Source: JBICIG01 sp043101605 (GTDB taxonomy: Bacteria > Planctomycetota > Phycisphaerae > Phycisphaerales > UBA1924). Taken from it: a stretch of 17,043 nucleotides of DNA. The notes beneath the pieces are model-generated. The model had not been told where the DNA came from and did no database searches. It worked only from the letters and a program-made list of their open reading frames with translations. Position 1 is the first letter of the stretch; every line of letters begins with the position of its first letter. Position numbers and translations under genes: made by a program. Positions 1 through 6,484 of the stretch are shown piece after piece. Location: NCBI GenBank assembly GCA_043101605.1, contig JBICIG010000048.1, positions 1-17,043 of the forward strand, read 5' to 3'.

Positions 1-17
1 TGTGAGGTGCAGGAGTG

Positions 18-35
18 ATTGCAAGGAGCGTGCCG
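18..35 (-). promoter_or_regulatory. Mirror copy of the sigma-54 promoter, pointing left
   Basis: This is the exact reverse complement of the element at 189-206, created by the inverted repeat. If the repeat is real, two identical sigma-54 promoters lie back to back and the left one would drive a gene outside the window. If the repeat is an end artefact, this copy does not exist in the genome. Confidence 0.4.
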
Positions 36-188
36 GGGCGTGGGCCGCGTCCACAGGGCCGGGAGCGGGATCGGGCGGTGGCTCGCGGGCCAGTGCGAGC
101 CGCGCCTGGCCGCGGGTGGCGCGGCTCGCACTGGCCCGCGAGCCACCGCCCGATCCCGCTCCCGGCCCTGTGGACGCGGCCCACGCCC

Positions 189-206
189 CGGCACGCTCCT
201 TGCAAT
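189..206 (+). promoter_or_regulatory. Sigma-54 (-24/-12) promoter of the small secreted protein gene
   Basis: The sequence is CGGCACG, four bases (CTCC), then TTGCAAT. The GG at 190-191 and GC at 202-203 are separated by exactly ten bases, as sigma-54 requires, and only the first base departs from the TGGCACG-N4-TTGCW consensus. Transcription would start near 215. That leaves a leader of about 58 bases with an AAGGAG ribosome site at 261-266 before the ATG at 273. A very similar element precedes the gene at 6485. Confidence 0.82.
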
Positions 207-272
207 CACTCCTGCACCTCACACCAGGCGGCTGACCGTCAGCCGCCAACCCTCAGTCCAAAGGAGTTCATC

Positions 273-713
273 ATGTTTCGTATCAGCCTTCTCGTTTCGA
301 TCGTCGCCGCGTTCATGCTCGCGGCCCTCACCCCGATCACCCCGACCGCCGATGCCGGCACGAACGCCGCCGTCACCATGAAGCGTGCCAAGAAGGACGA
401 GGTCCGCTTCCGCGCCGTCGCCCGCGGGCGGGAGGGCAAGGCCAAGGGCGATTACCGCGAGCGAACCCGCCGCGGCAACATCGTCCGCCGCATCCAGGTG
501 CAGATCGAGCGCGCCACCCCCGGCGCCGAGTACCCCGTGCTCCTCAACGGCACGCAGATCGGCACCATCGTCGTCAACGACTTCGGTCGCGGCCGTTTCG
601 CTCGCCAGACCGTCACCGACGACCCGGGCAAGCAGGGCGATGTCCCCCAGATCCGCGACGGCGACACTCTGACCGTCGGCCCGCTCTCGGGGTCCTTCCG
701 CCCCAAGAACTGA
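273..713 (+). CDS. Small secreted basic protein, function unknown, sigma-54 dependent
   Basis: Predicted protein of 146 aa. The ATG at 273 is chosen because AAGGAG (261-266) sits six bases upstream and because a signal peptide begins there: short charged start, hydrophobic stretch at residues 4-20, and a likely signal peptidase I site after Ala28 (TADA). The mature part starts with a basic, Lys/Arg-rich region (37-80). It is followed by a compact region with 'EYPVLLNGTQIGTIVV' (86-101) and a final 'GDTLTVGPLSGSFRPKN', which looks like a small all-beta domain. I do not recognise a named family. It has its own sigma-54 promoter and its own terminator, so it is a single-gene unit. The nearby NtrC-type regulator is the obvious candidate activator; this is inference from position. 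A longer in-frame upstream start would fall inside the inverted repeat and is rejected. Confidence 0.82.
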   Translation: MFRISLLVSIVAAFMLAALTPITPTADAGTNAAVTMKRAKKDEVRFRAVARGREGKAKGDYRERTRRGNIVRRIQVQIERATPGAEYPVLLNGTQIGTIVVNDFGRGRFARQTVTDDPGKQGDVPQIRDGDTLTVGPLSGSFRPKN

Positions 714-755
714 CCATCCCGCCCGAGAACCCCTACCACGGGTTCGACAAGACCC

Positions 756-797
756 GGCCGCCCCGCCTCATCCAGAAGCGGGGCGTTCGGCCTTTCT
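756..797 (+). terminator. Rho-independent terminator after the small secreted protein
   Basis: A GGCCG/CGGCC outer stem (756-760 with 788-792) stacks on a CCCCGC/GCGGGG inner stem (761-766 with 778-783). There is an 11-base loop and a four-base bulge on the right side, followed by TTTCT. It lies 43 bases past the stop codon. A smaller hairpin (CGGGT/ACCCG) sits just upstream. The T-run is short but the stem is strong. Confidence 0.6.
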
Positions 798-974
798 GGG
801 CCCCCGCACCAACGACACAACCGAGCCTGAACTGGCCAATACTGTCGCCATCTGCACCGGCAGACAGTGTTTCTGCATCGAGCGGCCTTGCCGCCGGTCC
901 ACTTGCCTCGAACCCCGTTACACTCTCACCGGCAGGAACATGCGCCCGCCGAGTCGGCGGCCACGAAGAGGAAC

Positions 975-1745
975 ATGCGACTCCGAGCCCACAGCCCATC
1001 CGGTCGGCGGGGATTCACCCTCGTCGAGTTGCTCCTGGTCATCGCGATCATCGCGACGCTGCTCGCGCTCGCGCTGCCCGGGCTCGCCGGCACCATGTCC
1101 AGCGCCCGCTCGTTCAAGTGCCAGATGGGCCTCCGCGCCATCGCGTTCGATTTCTCCATCTTCGCCGACGATCAGCTCCACGGCGATCGCGGCGACGACG
1201 CCCAACTCGGCGCCAACCGCTTCCGGCTCGAAACCTTTCAGGAAGCCCAGTACCGCATCGACGAGTTCTGGAGTTGGGGCGGCGTCAACGAAGTGCGCAT
1301 GCCAGACGAGCAGGGCAACGATCCCCTCCGCTGCCCCGAGCAGACCGGCGAGGTCGTTCTCCGGCGCGCCGTCCCGTGTTCCAGCGGCGGCGTCGGGCCC
1401 CCCGAGGAAGTCTCCTACGGGTTCAATGTCCGCCTGCATGTCGGCGAGGTGGAACGAGCCGGCCGCACTCGCCTCCAACGCATCCAGCTCACCAGCCGCA
1501 TCATCGAGACCGGCGATGTCCCTCTCGTCTGGGATGTTGACGGCCGCGCCGCGACCGACCGAGGCGTCAGCCCCGTCTTTTCCGGGCCTTCCCTCGACAG
1601 CACCGCCGCATTCGCCAACGACCGCTACTGGTTCCCGGGGATGCGTCACGCCGGCTCGCTGAACATCGCGTTCATCGACGGGCATGTTGAAGGCACCGCC
1701 ACGCCACTCAAGACCGGGCGGTGGGGATTCCAGCCTGTCCGTTGA
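975..1745 (+). CDS. Type II pseudopilin-like protein with H-X9-DG motif
   Basis: Predicted protein of 256 aa. The ATG at 975 is preferred because AAGAGGA lies just upstream (966-972) and it places the prepilin signal at the true N-terminus: RRG|FTLVELLLVIAII, with processing expected between Gly13 and Phe14 and Glu at +5 of the mature protein. Residues 14-37 form the hydrophobic assembly helix. The C-terminal part has His225, nine residues, then Asp235-Gly236 ('H-X9-DG'), a hallmark of the large planctomycete family of prepilin-like proteins (DUF1559-type). Cys49, Cys120 and Cys135 could form a disulfide. These proteins are processed by a prepilin peptidase and act in type II secretion or pilus-like assemblies; the individual role is unknown. 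It ends 9 bases before the kinase start, so it probably leads the kinase-regulator operon. A TACACT hexamer at 919-924 could be a -10 box, but no good -35 is visible. Confidence 0.88.
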   Translation: MRLRAHSPSGRRGFTLVELLLVIAIIATLLALALPGLAGTMSSARSFKCQMGLRAIAFDFSIFADDQLHGDRGDDAQLGANRFRLETFQEAQYRIDEFWSWGGVNEVRMPDEQGNDPLRCPEQTGEVVLRRAVPCSSGGVGPPEEVSYGFNVRLHVGEVERAGRTRLQRIQLTSRIIETGDVPLVWDVDGRAATDRGVSPVFSGPSLDSTAAFANDRYWFPGMRHAGSLNIAFIDGHVEGTATPLKTGRWGFQPVR

Positions 1746-1754
1746 GGAAGGCGC

Positions 1755-3368
1755 TTGCGGATTCCCTTCAGGTCCATCCAGGCGAAGTTCGGCGCGCTCC
1801 TTTGGGGCATGGTCGCCGCCGTCGCCCTCAGCCTGGCCATCCTGCTCTGGTCGTTCTCGACGCTTGATCGCGAGACCACCCGCCCGTTCGTCAGCATGAC
1901 CGAGACCCTGCGCGGGCTCGGCCGCATCAAACGCGACATCGAGCAACTCGCCACCGTCCTGCTCGGCCCCCCCCGCTTCGACGATCCAGCAGCCGGGCCC
2001 GACCCCCAGGGCGTCCGGGGCGACCGCGCCCCACTCGAGCTCGACCACGCCGCCGCCGCCGAGGTGCGGACGCTCCGCGCCCACGCCGCCGAGCAGCTCG
2101 AAGCGCTCCGCGACCTGCCCACCTGGAAACTCCGCGCCGGCCAGCTCGCGTTCAACAACCTCGACGCCCGCCTCGCCGAGACCTTCGATTCCATCGAGCG
2201 CCGGCTCGCCGGCGCGGGCGATGCCCCGGACGCCGGGCTCCAACTCTTCCAGATCCACGAACTCATCGAGCGGATCGAGGCCCGCATCCTGAACGACGCC
2301 GAGATCGCGTCCGACTACGCCGATCGCCTCCACGACCGCCTCATCTCCACGCTCGCGATCACCCTCGTCATGACCGCGTTGGCCGCATCGCTCGGCGCGG
2401 TGCTGGTGCGCCGATGGGTCGTGCGCCCCGTGCGCGAACTCCGCGCCGCCGCCGATCGCATCGGCCGCGGCGACTGGGCCCACCGAGTCCCCGTCACCGG
2501 CACCGATGAACTCGGTCAGCTCGGCGCCGAGGTCAACCACATGACCGCACTCATCGAGCAGATGCAGCGTGAGCGCATCGAACGCGAACGCCTCGCCGCG
2601 ATGGGCGAGATGACCCGACGACTCGCCCACAACATCCGCAACCCGCTGTCGGGCATCCGTTCCCTGGCCGAACTCACCCGCGCCGACACCGACGACGAGG
2701 ACATCAAGGAGACCCAGACCCGCATCATCCGCTCGGTCGATCGGTTCGACGGCTGGATGCGCGAACTCCTCCGCGCCACCACACCCACCGACATCACCCC
2801 GCGCTCCCTCGCGCCCCGCCCCTGGCTCACCGAGGTCATCGATGCGCACCTCCCCGCCGCCGAGAGCGTCGGGCTCCGCGTGCAGGTCGACCTCGAGCAC
2901 GCCCCCGCCGAAGCCTCGTTCGACGCCGGGCATCTCGAACAGGCGCTGTCGGCGATCCTCTCCAACGCGTTCGAGGCGTCGCCCCGCGGCAGCACCGTCG
3001 CGGTCCGCTGCGGTTCGTCCGAGAACCAGTGGTGGATCGAGATCCACGATTCCGGGCCCGGAGTCCCCGCCGACGCGCGCGAGCGGCTCTTCGACCCCTA
3101 CTTCACCACCAAGCCCAGCGGGACTGGCATCGGCCTTGCAGTGGTGAGACAGGTCGTTCGTGCTCACGGAGGCGAAGTCGATGCCCAGAACGCTGCCAAC
3201 CCTGCCGCGGAAGCCCAGAACAGTGCTTCCGCCGGGCCGGGAGCACGATTTACAATCCAACTCCCCCTTCACCCCCCCGTCGCCGCCCCGCGAGCCGACG
3301 ACCCGGGAGCGGCCAGAGAAGGCCAGAGCGAGGCGCCAGGTGGCCACAATTCTCCTCATCGAGGATGA
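1755..3368 (+). CDS. Membrane-bound sensor histidine kinase (HAMP, HisKA, HATPase)
   Basis: Predicted protein of 537 aa. Start is TTG at 1755, with GAGGAAGG a few bases upstream. Membrane helix 1 spans residues ~12-35 and helix 2 ~196-218. They enclose a ~160-residue, mostly helical periplasmic sensor region with no recognised ligand domain. HAMP follows (~219-275). The phosphorylated histidine is His292 in 'LAHNIRNPLSGI'. The ATP-binding part has the N box (Asn404), the G1 box 'DSGPGVP' (432-438), Phe446 and the G2 box 'GTGIGL' (456-461). The kinase should autophosphorylate and pass phosphate to Asp52 of the next protein; its 3' end overlaps that gene by 29 bases. Two oddities: a low-complexity Ala/Asn/Gln insertion (~477-495) inside the last ATPase strand region, and an abrupt shift to A/T-ending codons from residue 457 onward. 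NtrB/PrsK-like in role; the signal is unknown. Confidence 0.93.
   Translation: MRIPFRSIQAKFGALLWGMVAAVALSLAILLWSFSTLDRETTRPFVSMTETLRGLGRIKRDIEQLATVLLGPPRFDDPAAGPDPQGVRGDRAPLELDHAAAAEVRTLRAHAAEQLEALRDLPTWKLRAGQLAFNNLDARLAETFDSIERRLAGAGDAPDAGLQLFQIHELIERIEARILNDAEIASDYADRLHDRLISTLAITLVMTALAASLGAVLVRRWVVRPVRELRAAADRIGRGDWAHRVPVTGTDELGQLGAEVNHMTALIEQMQRERIERERLAAMGEMTRRLAHNIRNPLSGIRSLAELTRADTDDEDIKETQTRIIRSVDRFDGWMRELLRATTPTDITPRSLAPRPWLTEVIDAHLPAAESVGLRVQVDLEHAPAEASFDAGHLEQALSAILSNAFEASPRGSTVAVRCGSSENQWWIEIHDSGPGVPADARERLFDPYFTTKPSGTGIGLAVVRQVVRAHGGEVDAQNAANPAAEAQNSASAGPGARFTIQLPLHPPVAAPRADDPGAAREGQSEAPGGHNSPHRG
3123..3269 (+). other. Segment of atypical codon use inside the kinase 3' end
   Basis: In these 49 codons, 22 end in A or T, against 3 of the 39 codons immediately before. 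Rare choices for this genome such as AGA, CGA, ACA, TTT and CAA occur. The segment begins at the G2 box and covers the low-complexity insertion. It contains TGGCATC-N4-TTGCAGT at 3125-3142, which has sigma-54 spacing (GG at 3126-3127, GC at 3138-3139). It may reflect recombination, or DNA- or RNA-level constraint before the regulator gene. Confidence 0.7.
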
Positions 3369-4770
3369 AGACGATCTCCGCTTCTCCATCGCGCGGACGC
3401 TCAAGAAGTCCGGGCACCGCGTCGAGGAGTGCGCCTCCCTCCCCGACGCCCGTGCCGCCCTCGAACGCACGGTGCCCGACCTCATCCTCAGCGATGTGAA
3501 CCTCGGCAACGAGAGCGCCCTCGAGTTCGTGCCCGAAGTCCGCCACGCGGGCTACGAGGGCGTCATGGTCCTCGTCACGGCCTACGCCAGCATCGAGGAC
3601 GCCGTCCGCGCGATGCGTCAGGGCGCCGACGACTACCTGCAGAAGCCGCTGCGCCTCGACGAGCTCTCGCTCCAGGTCGAGCGATGGCTCGACCAGCGTC
3701 GCACCGCGTCGCAGCTCCGGCTCTACCAGCATCTCGATCGGCAGCGCGCCAGCACCCGCCGCCCGCTCGGCGACTCGACCGCGTGGAGGAAGTCGGTCGA
3801 ACTCGCCGAGCGGCTGGCCGCGCTGCCCCTCCCCGAGCCCGGCACCACCGACGCCGGGCTCCCGACCGTCCTCAACCTCGGCGAGACCGGCACCGGCAAG
3901 GGTGTCATCGCACGCCATATCCACGACCACGCGGCGGACCCGGATCAGTCCCCCCCCTTCGTACATGTCAACTGCTCGGCCCTGCCCGCCTCGCTCATCG
4001 AGAGCGAACTCTTCGGGCACGAGAAGGGCGCCTTCACCGATGCCAAGGCCGCCAAGCCCGGGCTCTTCGAGATGGCCGAGGGAGGCACCATCTTCCTCGA
4101 CGAGATCGGGGAGATGCCCGTGGAGCTCCAGTCCAAGCTCCTGCTCGTTGTCGAGCAGGGAACCTACCGACGCGTCGGCGACCAGCGCGAGCGCCGCGTC
4201 CGCGCCCGCATCATCGCCGCGACCAACCAGGACCTCGCCGACCGCGCCGACGACGGCGCCTTCCGCAAGGACCTGTATTTCCGCCTGGCCACCTTCACCA
4301 TCGATCTCCCCCCGCTCCGCGAGCGAGAACGCGATCCCGTGCTCATCGCCCGCGAGCTCGTCTCGCAGTTCGGCAAGCGCTTCAACCGCCCGGGGCTCTC
4401 CCTCGCCGACGACGCCGAGGCGGCGCTCGCCCGCTACCCGTGGCCCGGCAATGTCCGTGAACTGGTCAATGTCATCCAGCGGTCGGCCCTGCTCGCCCGC
4501 GGCGACACGGTGTCGGCCGAGGATCTCGGCCTCACGCCCGCCCAGGCCCGCCGACTCCAGCCCGCAGGCCCCGACCTCCGCTTCGATTTCCACGCCGGCG
4601 TCCACACCGCCGAGGAAGTCGAGAAGACCCTGATGATCCAGGCGCTCGAGCACACGCGGGGCAATGTCGCCCGCGCCGCTCGGCTCATCGGCATGCAGCG
4701 CAGCAGCTTCCGATACCGCGTCGAACGCTACCAACTCGAAGACATGATCCGGGAGCTCGCCCAGCGATGA
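3340..4770 (+). CDS. NtrC-family sigma-54-dependent response regulator
   Basis: Predicted protein of 476 aa. GTG at 3340 is chosen because the receiver domain's first strand begins there; longer in-frame starts would add a Pro/Arg-rich tail encoded inside the kinase gene. The receiver (1-115) has Glu8/Asp9, phospho-acceptor Asp52, Thr80 and Lys102. The AAA+ domain (~150-385) has Walker A 'GETGTGKG' (181-188), the sigma-54 contact loop as GAFTDA (230-235) rather than canonical GAFTGA, Walker B 'IFLDE' (251-255) and arginine-finger candidates Arg309 and Arg315 in 'FRKDLYFRL'. A Fis-type helix-turn-helix lies at ~433-466. When phosphorylated such proteins form rings that remodel sigma-54 polymerase from upstream sites. 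All functional motifs are present, so it should be active. Its last four bases (ATGA) overlap the next gene. The sigma-54 promoters at 189 and 6437 are its likely targets. Confidence 0.95.
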   Translation: MATILLIEDEDDLRFSIARTLKKSGHRVEECASLPDARAALERTVPDLILSDVNLGNESALEFVPEVRHAGYEGVMVLVTAYASIEDAVRAMRQGADDYLQKPLRLDELSLQVERWLDQRRTASQLRLYQHLDRQRASTRRPLGDSTAWRKSVELAERLAALPLPEPGTTDAGLPTVLNLGETGTGKGVIARHIHDHAADPDQSPPFVHVNCSALPASLIESELFGHEKGAFTDAKAAKPGLFEMAEGGTIFLDEIGEMPVELQSKLLLVVEQGTYRRVGDQRERRVRARIIAATNQDLADRADDGAFRKDLYFRLATFTIDLPPLRERERDPVLIARELVSQFGKRFNRPGLSLADDAEAALARYPWPGNVRELVNVIQRSALLARGDTVSAEDLGLTPAQARRLQPAGPDLRFDFHAGVHTAEEVEKTLMIQALEHTRGNVARAARLIGMQRSSFRYRVERYQLEDMIRELAQR

Positions 4771-6314
4771 AACGCTCCCGCTTCATCCCGCTCATCGCCT
4801 CGGCCGGACTCGCCTTCCCCGCGTTCGCGCAACGCTCGCTCTACACCGATCCCGTCGGCGACGCGACGCTCCGCCGCACCGACGCCGGCAACAACGGCCC
4901 CGTGCCCGCCGCTCTCCCCGACCTCGTCCGCCTCGTCAAGACCGGCTGGCAGTCCCCCTCCGCTGACACCGATCCCTACACCGGCTCGGTGGTTCCGGGC
5001 GAGCACGCCGACCTCGCACGCATCGACCTCGTCTTCGCCGGCCTCGTCAACCCGCCCGGCACGCTGGGTCTGGCCGGGCAGCCCTGGGACCCCTTCCGCT
5101 TCGGCACCACGCCCTTGCTCGGCTTCGTCGAGTTCGACACCGATCGCGACAAGGACACCGGCGGCCAGCTCGGCGGCGGCGCCACACTCCGCTACCTCGC
5201 CAACGCCGCACGCTTCGGCGGCCGCCCCTACAGCTCCGTCGGCGAACGCGCCGCCGAGTCCGCCGACGACTACGACACCGATTTCTTCTCCGCCCCCCAG
5301 TACGAACGCTCCGGCGAGGACTTCGCCATCGTCCTCTGCGGCTGCTTCGAGACCACCATCGTCTCCCAGTCCGGCAACGCCGACGGCATCTTCGATCCGG
5401 GCGAGACCTGGATCGTCCGGGGTCGCTTCTTTCAGCGCGCCGCCGGCTACCAGGACGCCAGCGCCGTCTTCGGCGGCAGCGACTTCGGGCTCTACGACCC
5501 CATCATCGACATGCGCTTCCACCACGACCCGCTCAGCGACGAAACCACGCTCACGCTCGTCATCCCCCTCACCATGCGGGGCGCCGCCCTCCTCACCGGC
5601 GAGCCCGAGCAGCCCATCGATTCGGAGATCGGCCCCTTCAGCCACTGGAGCGTCGAGGAGGCGATCCAGGATGTCATCGACGGTGCCGACGGGCTCAACG
5701 GCTGGGTCCCTCCCGACACGCAGGTGCTCATCGAGCGCCGCGAAGGCCGCGAAGCCGCCGACGACCTCGACGCCGCCGACTGGGACGCCAACGCCCTCAT
5801 CGGAACCTCCTACACCGTCCCGCAGGATTCGCTCTACGTCTGGACCGATCTCGGCTTCGAATGCACGCCCAACGACTTCGACGGCGACGGCATGATCCTC
5901 ACCGCCGATCAGCAACTCCTCGACGCCGAAATCGCCGCACGCGACGGCACCGCCAGCGACGCCGACGGAACCGCCAACGGCGTCGTCGTCATCCCGAACT
6001 TTGGCACCAACTTCAGCCTCTTCGATGTCAACGCCGACGGCGTCATCACGCCCGACGACTTCCAGCCCCCATGCCCCGCCGACCTCACCGGCAGCGCCGA
6101 CCCCAACGATCCCGCCTACGGCACGCCGAACGGAATCGCCGACAGCGACGACTTCTTCTACTTCCTCGACGCCTTCGTCGCCGGCTCGCTCGGCATCTGC
6201 GATCTCACCGGATCCGCCGACCCCAACAGCCCCACCTTCGGCGACCCCGACGGCGACTGCGACGCCGACGATTTCTTCCTCTACCTCGACCGCTTCGTCG
6301 TCGGCTGCCCGTGA
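4767..6314 (+). CDS. Secreted protein with EF-hand-like and double GC-type dockerin modules
   Basis: Predicted protein of 515 aa. The ATG overlaps the regulator's stop codon (ATGA), indicating coupled translation. A signal peptide is seen at residues 1-21 ('ASAGLAFPAFA' before the likely cut). The body (22-~365) is Asp-rich and beta-like, with no family I recognise. Calcium-loop-like segments 'DFDGDGMILTADQ' and 'DVNADGVITPDDF' occur in the ~370-433 region. The C-terminus is two copies of a ~40-residue unit, 'CPADLTGSADPNDPAYG...DDFFYFLDAFVAG' and 'CDLTGSADPNSPTFG...DDFFLYLDRFVVGCP', the type of tail that NCBI naming calls a GC-type dockerin anchor. Such tails probably bind calcium and fix proteins to a surface partner; the partner is unknown and no cohesin is visible here. 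Being in the operon with the regulator, it may be both a target and a feedback product. Confidence 0.88.
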   Translation: MKRSRFIPLIASAGLAFPAFAQRSLYTDPVGDATLRRTDAGNNGPVPAALPDLVRLVKTGWQSPSADTDPYTGSVVPGEHADLARIDLVFAGLVNPPGTLGLAGQPWDPFRFGTTPLLGFVEFDTDRDKDTGGQLGGGATLRYLANAARFGGRPYSSVGERAAESADDYDTDFFSAPQYERSGEDFAIVLCGCFETTIVSQSGNADGIFDPGETWIVRGRFFQRAAGYQDASAVFGGSDFGLYDPIIDMRFHHDPLSDETTLTLVIPLTMRGAALLTGEPEQPIDSEIGPFSHWSVEEAIQDVIDGADGLNGWVPPDTQVLIERREGREAADDLDAADWDANALIGTSYTVPQDSLYVWTDLGFECTPNDFDGDGMILTADQQLLDAEIAARDGTASDADGTANGVVVIPNFGTNFSLFDVNADGVITPDDFQPPCPADLTGSADPNDPAYGTPNGIADSDDFFYFLDAFVAGSLGICDLTGSADPNSPTFGDPDGDCDADDFFLYLDRFVVGCP

Positions 6315-6328
6315 TCATCCGTCGCGTT

Positions 6329-6375
6329 GGCCAAAGCTGGCCGTGCCGAACCGATGCACTCGGCCAACCCCGGCC
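6329..6375 (+). promoter_or_regulatory. Possible activator binding sites: two GGCC-N6-GGCC elements
   Basis: GGCCAAAGCTGGCC (6329-6342) and GGCCAACCCCGGCC (6362-6375) share the pattern GGCC-N6-GGCC and the GGCCAA start. They lie 33 bases apart, about three helical turns, and 76 and 109 bases upstream of the -24 GG of the sigma-54 promoter. That geometry suits paired dimers of an NtrC-type activator. The element is GC-rich in a GC-rich genome and the same spacing was not found upstream of the promoter at 189, so this is tentative. Confidence 0.35.
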
Positions 6376-6436
6376 ACTCCCGCCCGGCATGCCGCGTCCC
6401 GCACCCCCCCCGGTACTTCACGGCGCATCGCTGCGC

Positions 6437-6454
6437 TGGCACGCACCTTGCAAT
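6437..6454 (+). promoter_or_regulatory. Sigma-54 (-24/-12) promoter of the second dockerin protein gene
   Basis: The sequence TGGCACG-CACC-TTGCAAT matches the sigma-54 consensus TGGCACG-N4-TTGCW at every specified base. GG at 6438-6439 and GC at 6450-6451 are ten bases apart. Transcription would begin near 6463, just before the AAGGAG ribosome site (6470-6475) of the gene starting at 6485. The rest of the 170-base intergenic region contains only the GGCC elements noted separately. Confidence 0.9.
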
Positions 6455-6484
6455 TCCCATCGGAAGAACAAGGAGCCAACCACG

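Larger units (their letters stand above)
1..223. repeat. Perfect long inverted repeat (106-bp arms, 11-bp centre)
   Basis: Base i pairs with base 224-i for every position of the arms 1-106 and 118-223, with no mismatch; the unpaired centre is 107-117. I checked the arms in ten-base blocks. The right arm contains a sigma-54 promoter for the next gene and the left arm contains its mirror copy. A perfect palindrome of this size is unstable in cells and its outer edge coincides with base 1. It may therefore be a fold-back artefact at a contig end rather than a genomic structure. No coding region is credible inside it. Confidence 0.97.

Noticed and set aside
15..272. In-frame upstream extension of the small secreted protein through the inverted repeat
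   Set aside because: It has no ribosome site, runs through the palindrome and the sigma-54 promoter, and would hide the clear signal peptide starting at 273.
880..924. Sigma-70 type promoter for the pseudopilin operon (TTGCCG ... TACACT)
   Set aside because: Spacing is about 25 bases, too long; only the TACACT box is plausible.
3160..3339. N-terminal extension of the NtrC-type regulator from an upstream ATG-like start
   Set aside because: The added residues are Pro/Arg-rich and encoded within the kinase gene; the receiver domain starts right after GTG 3340.
918..3509. Very long open frame on the minus strand opposite the pseudopilin and kinase genes
   Set aside because: It is a mirror effect of strong G/C third-position bias; the plus-strand frames carry unmistakable kinase and prepilin motifs.
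3250..4734. Long open frame on the minus strand opposite the NtrC-type regulator
   Set aside because: Same cause; the composition is Gly/Glu/Val-rich without motifs, while the plus strand encodes Walker motifs and a Fis-type HTH.
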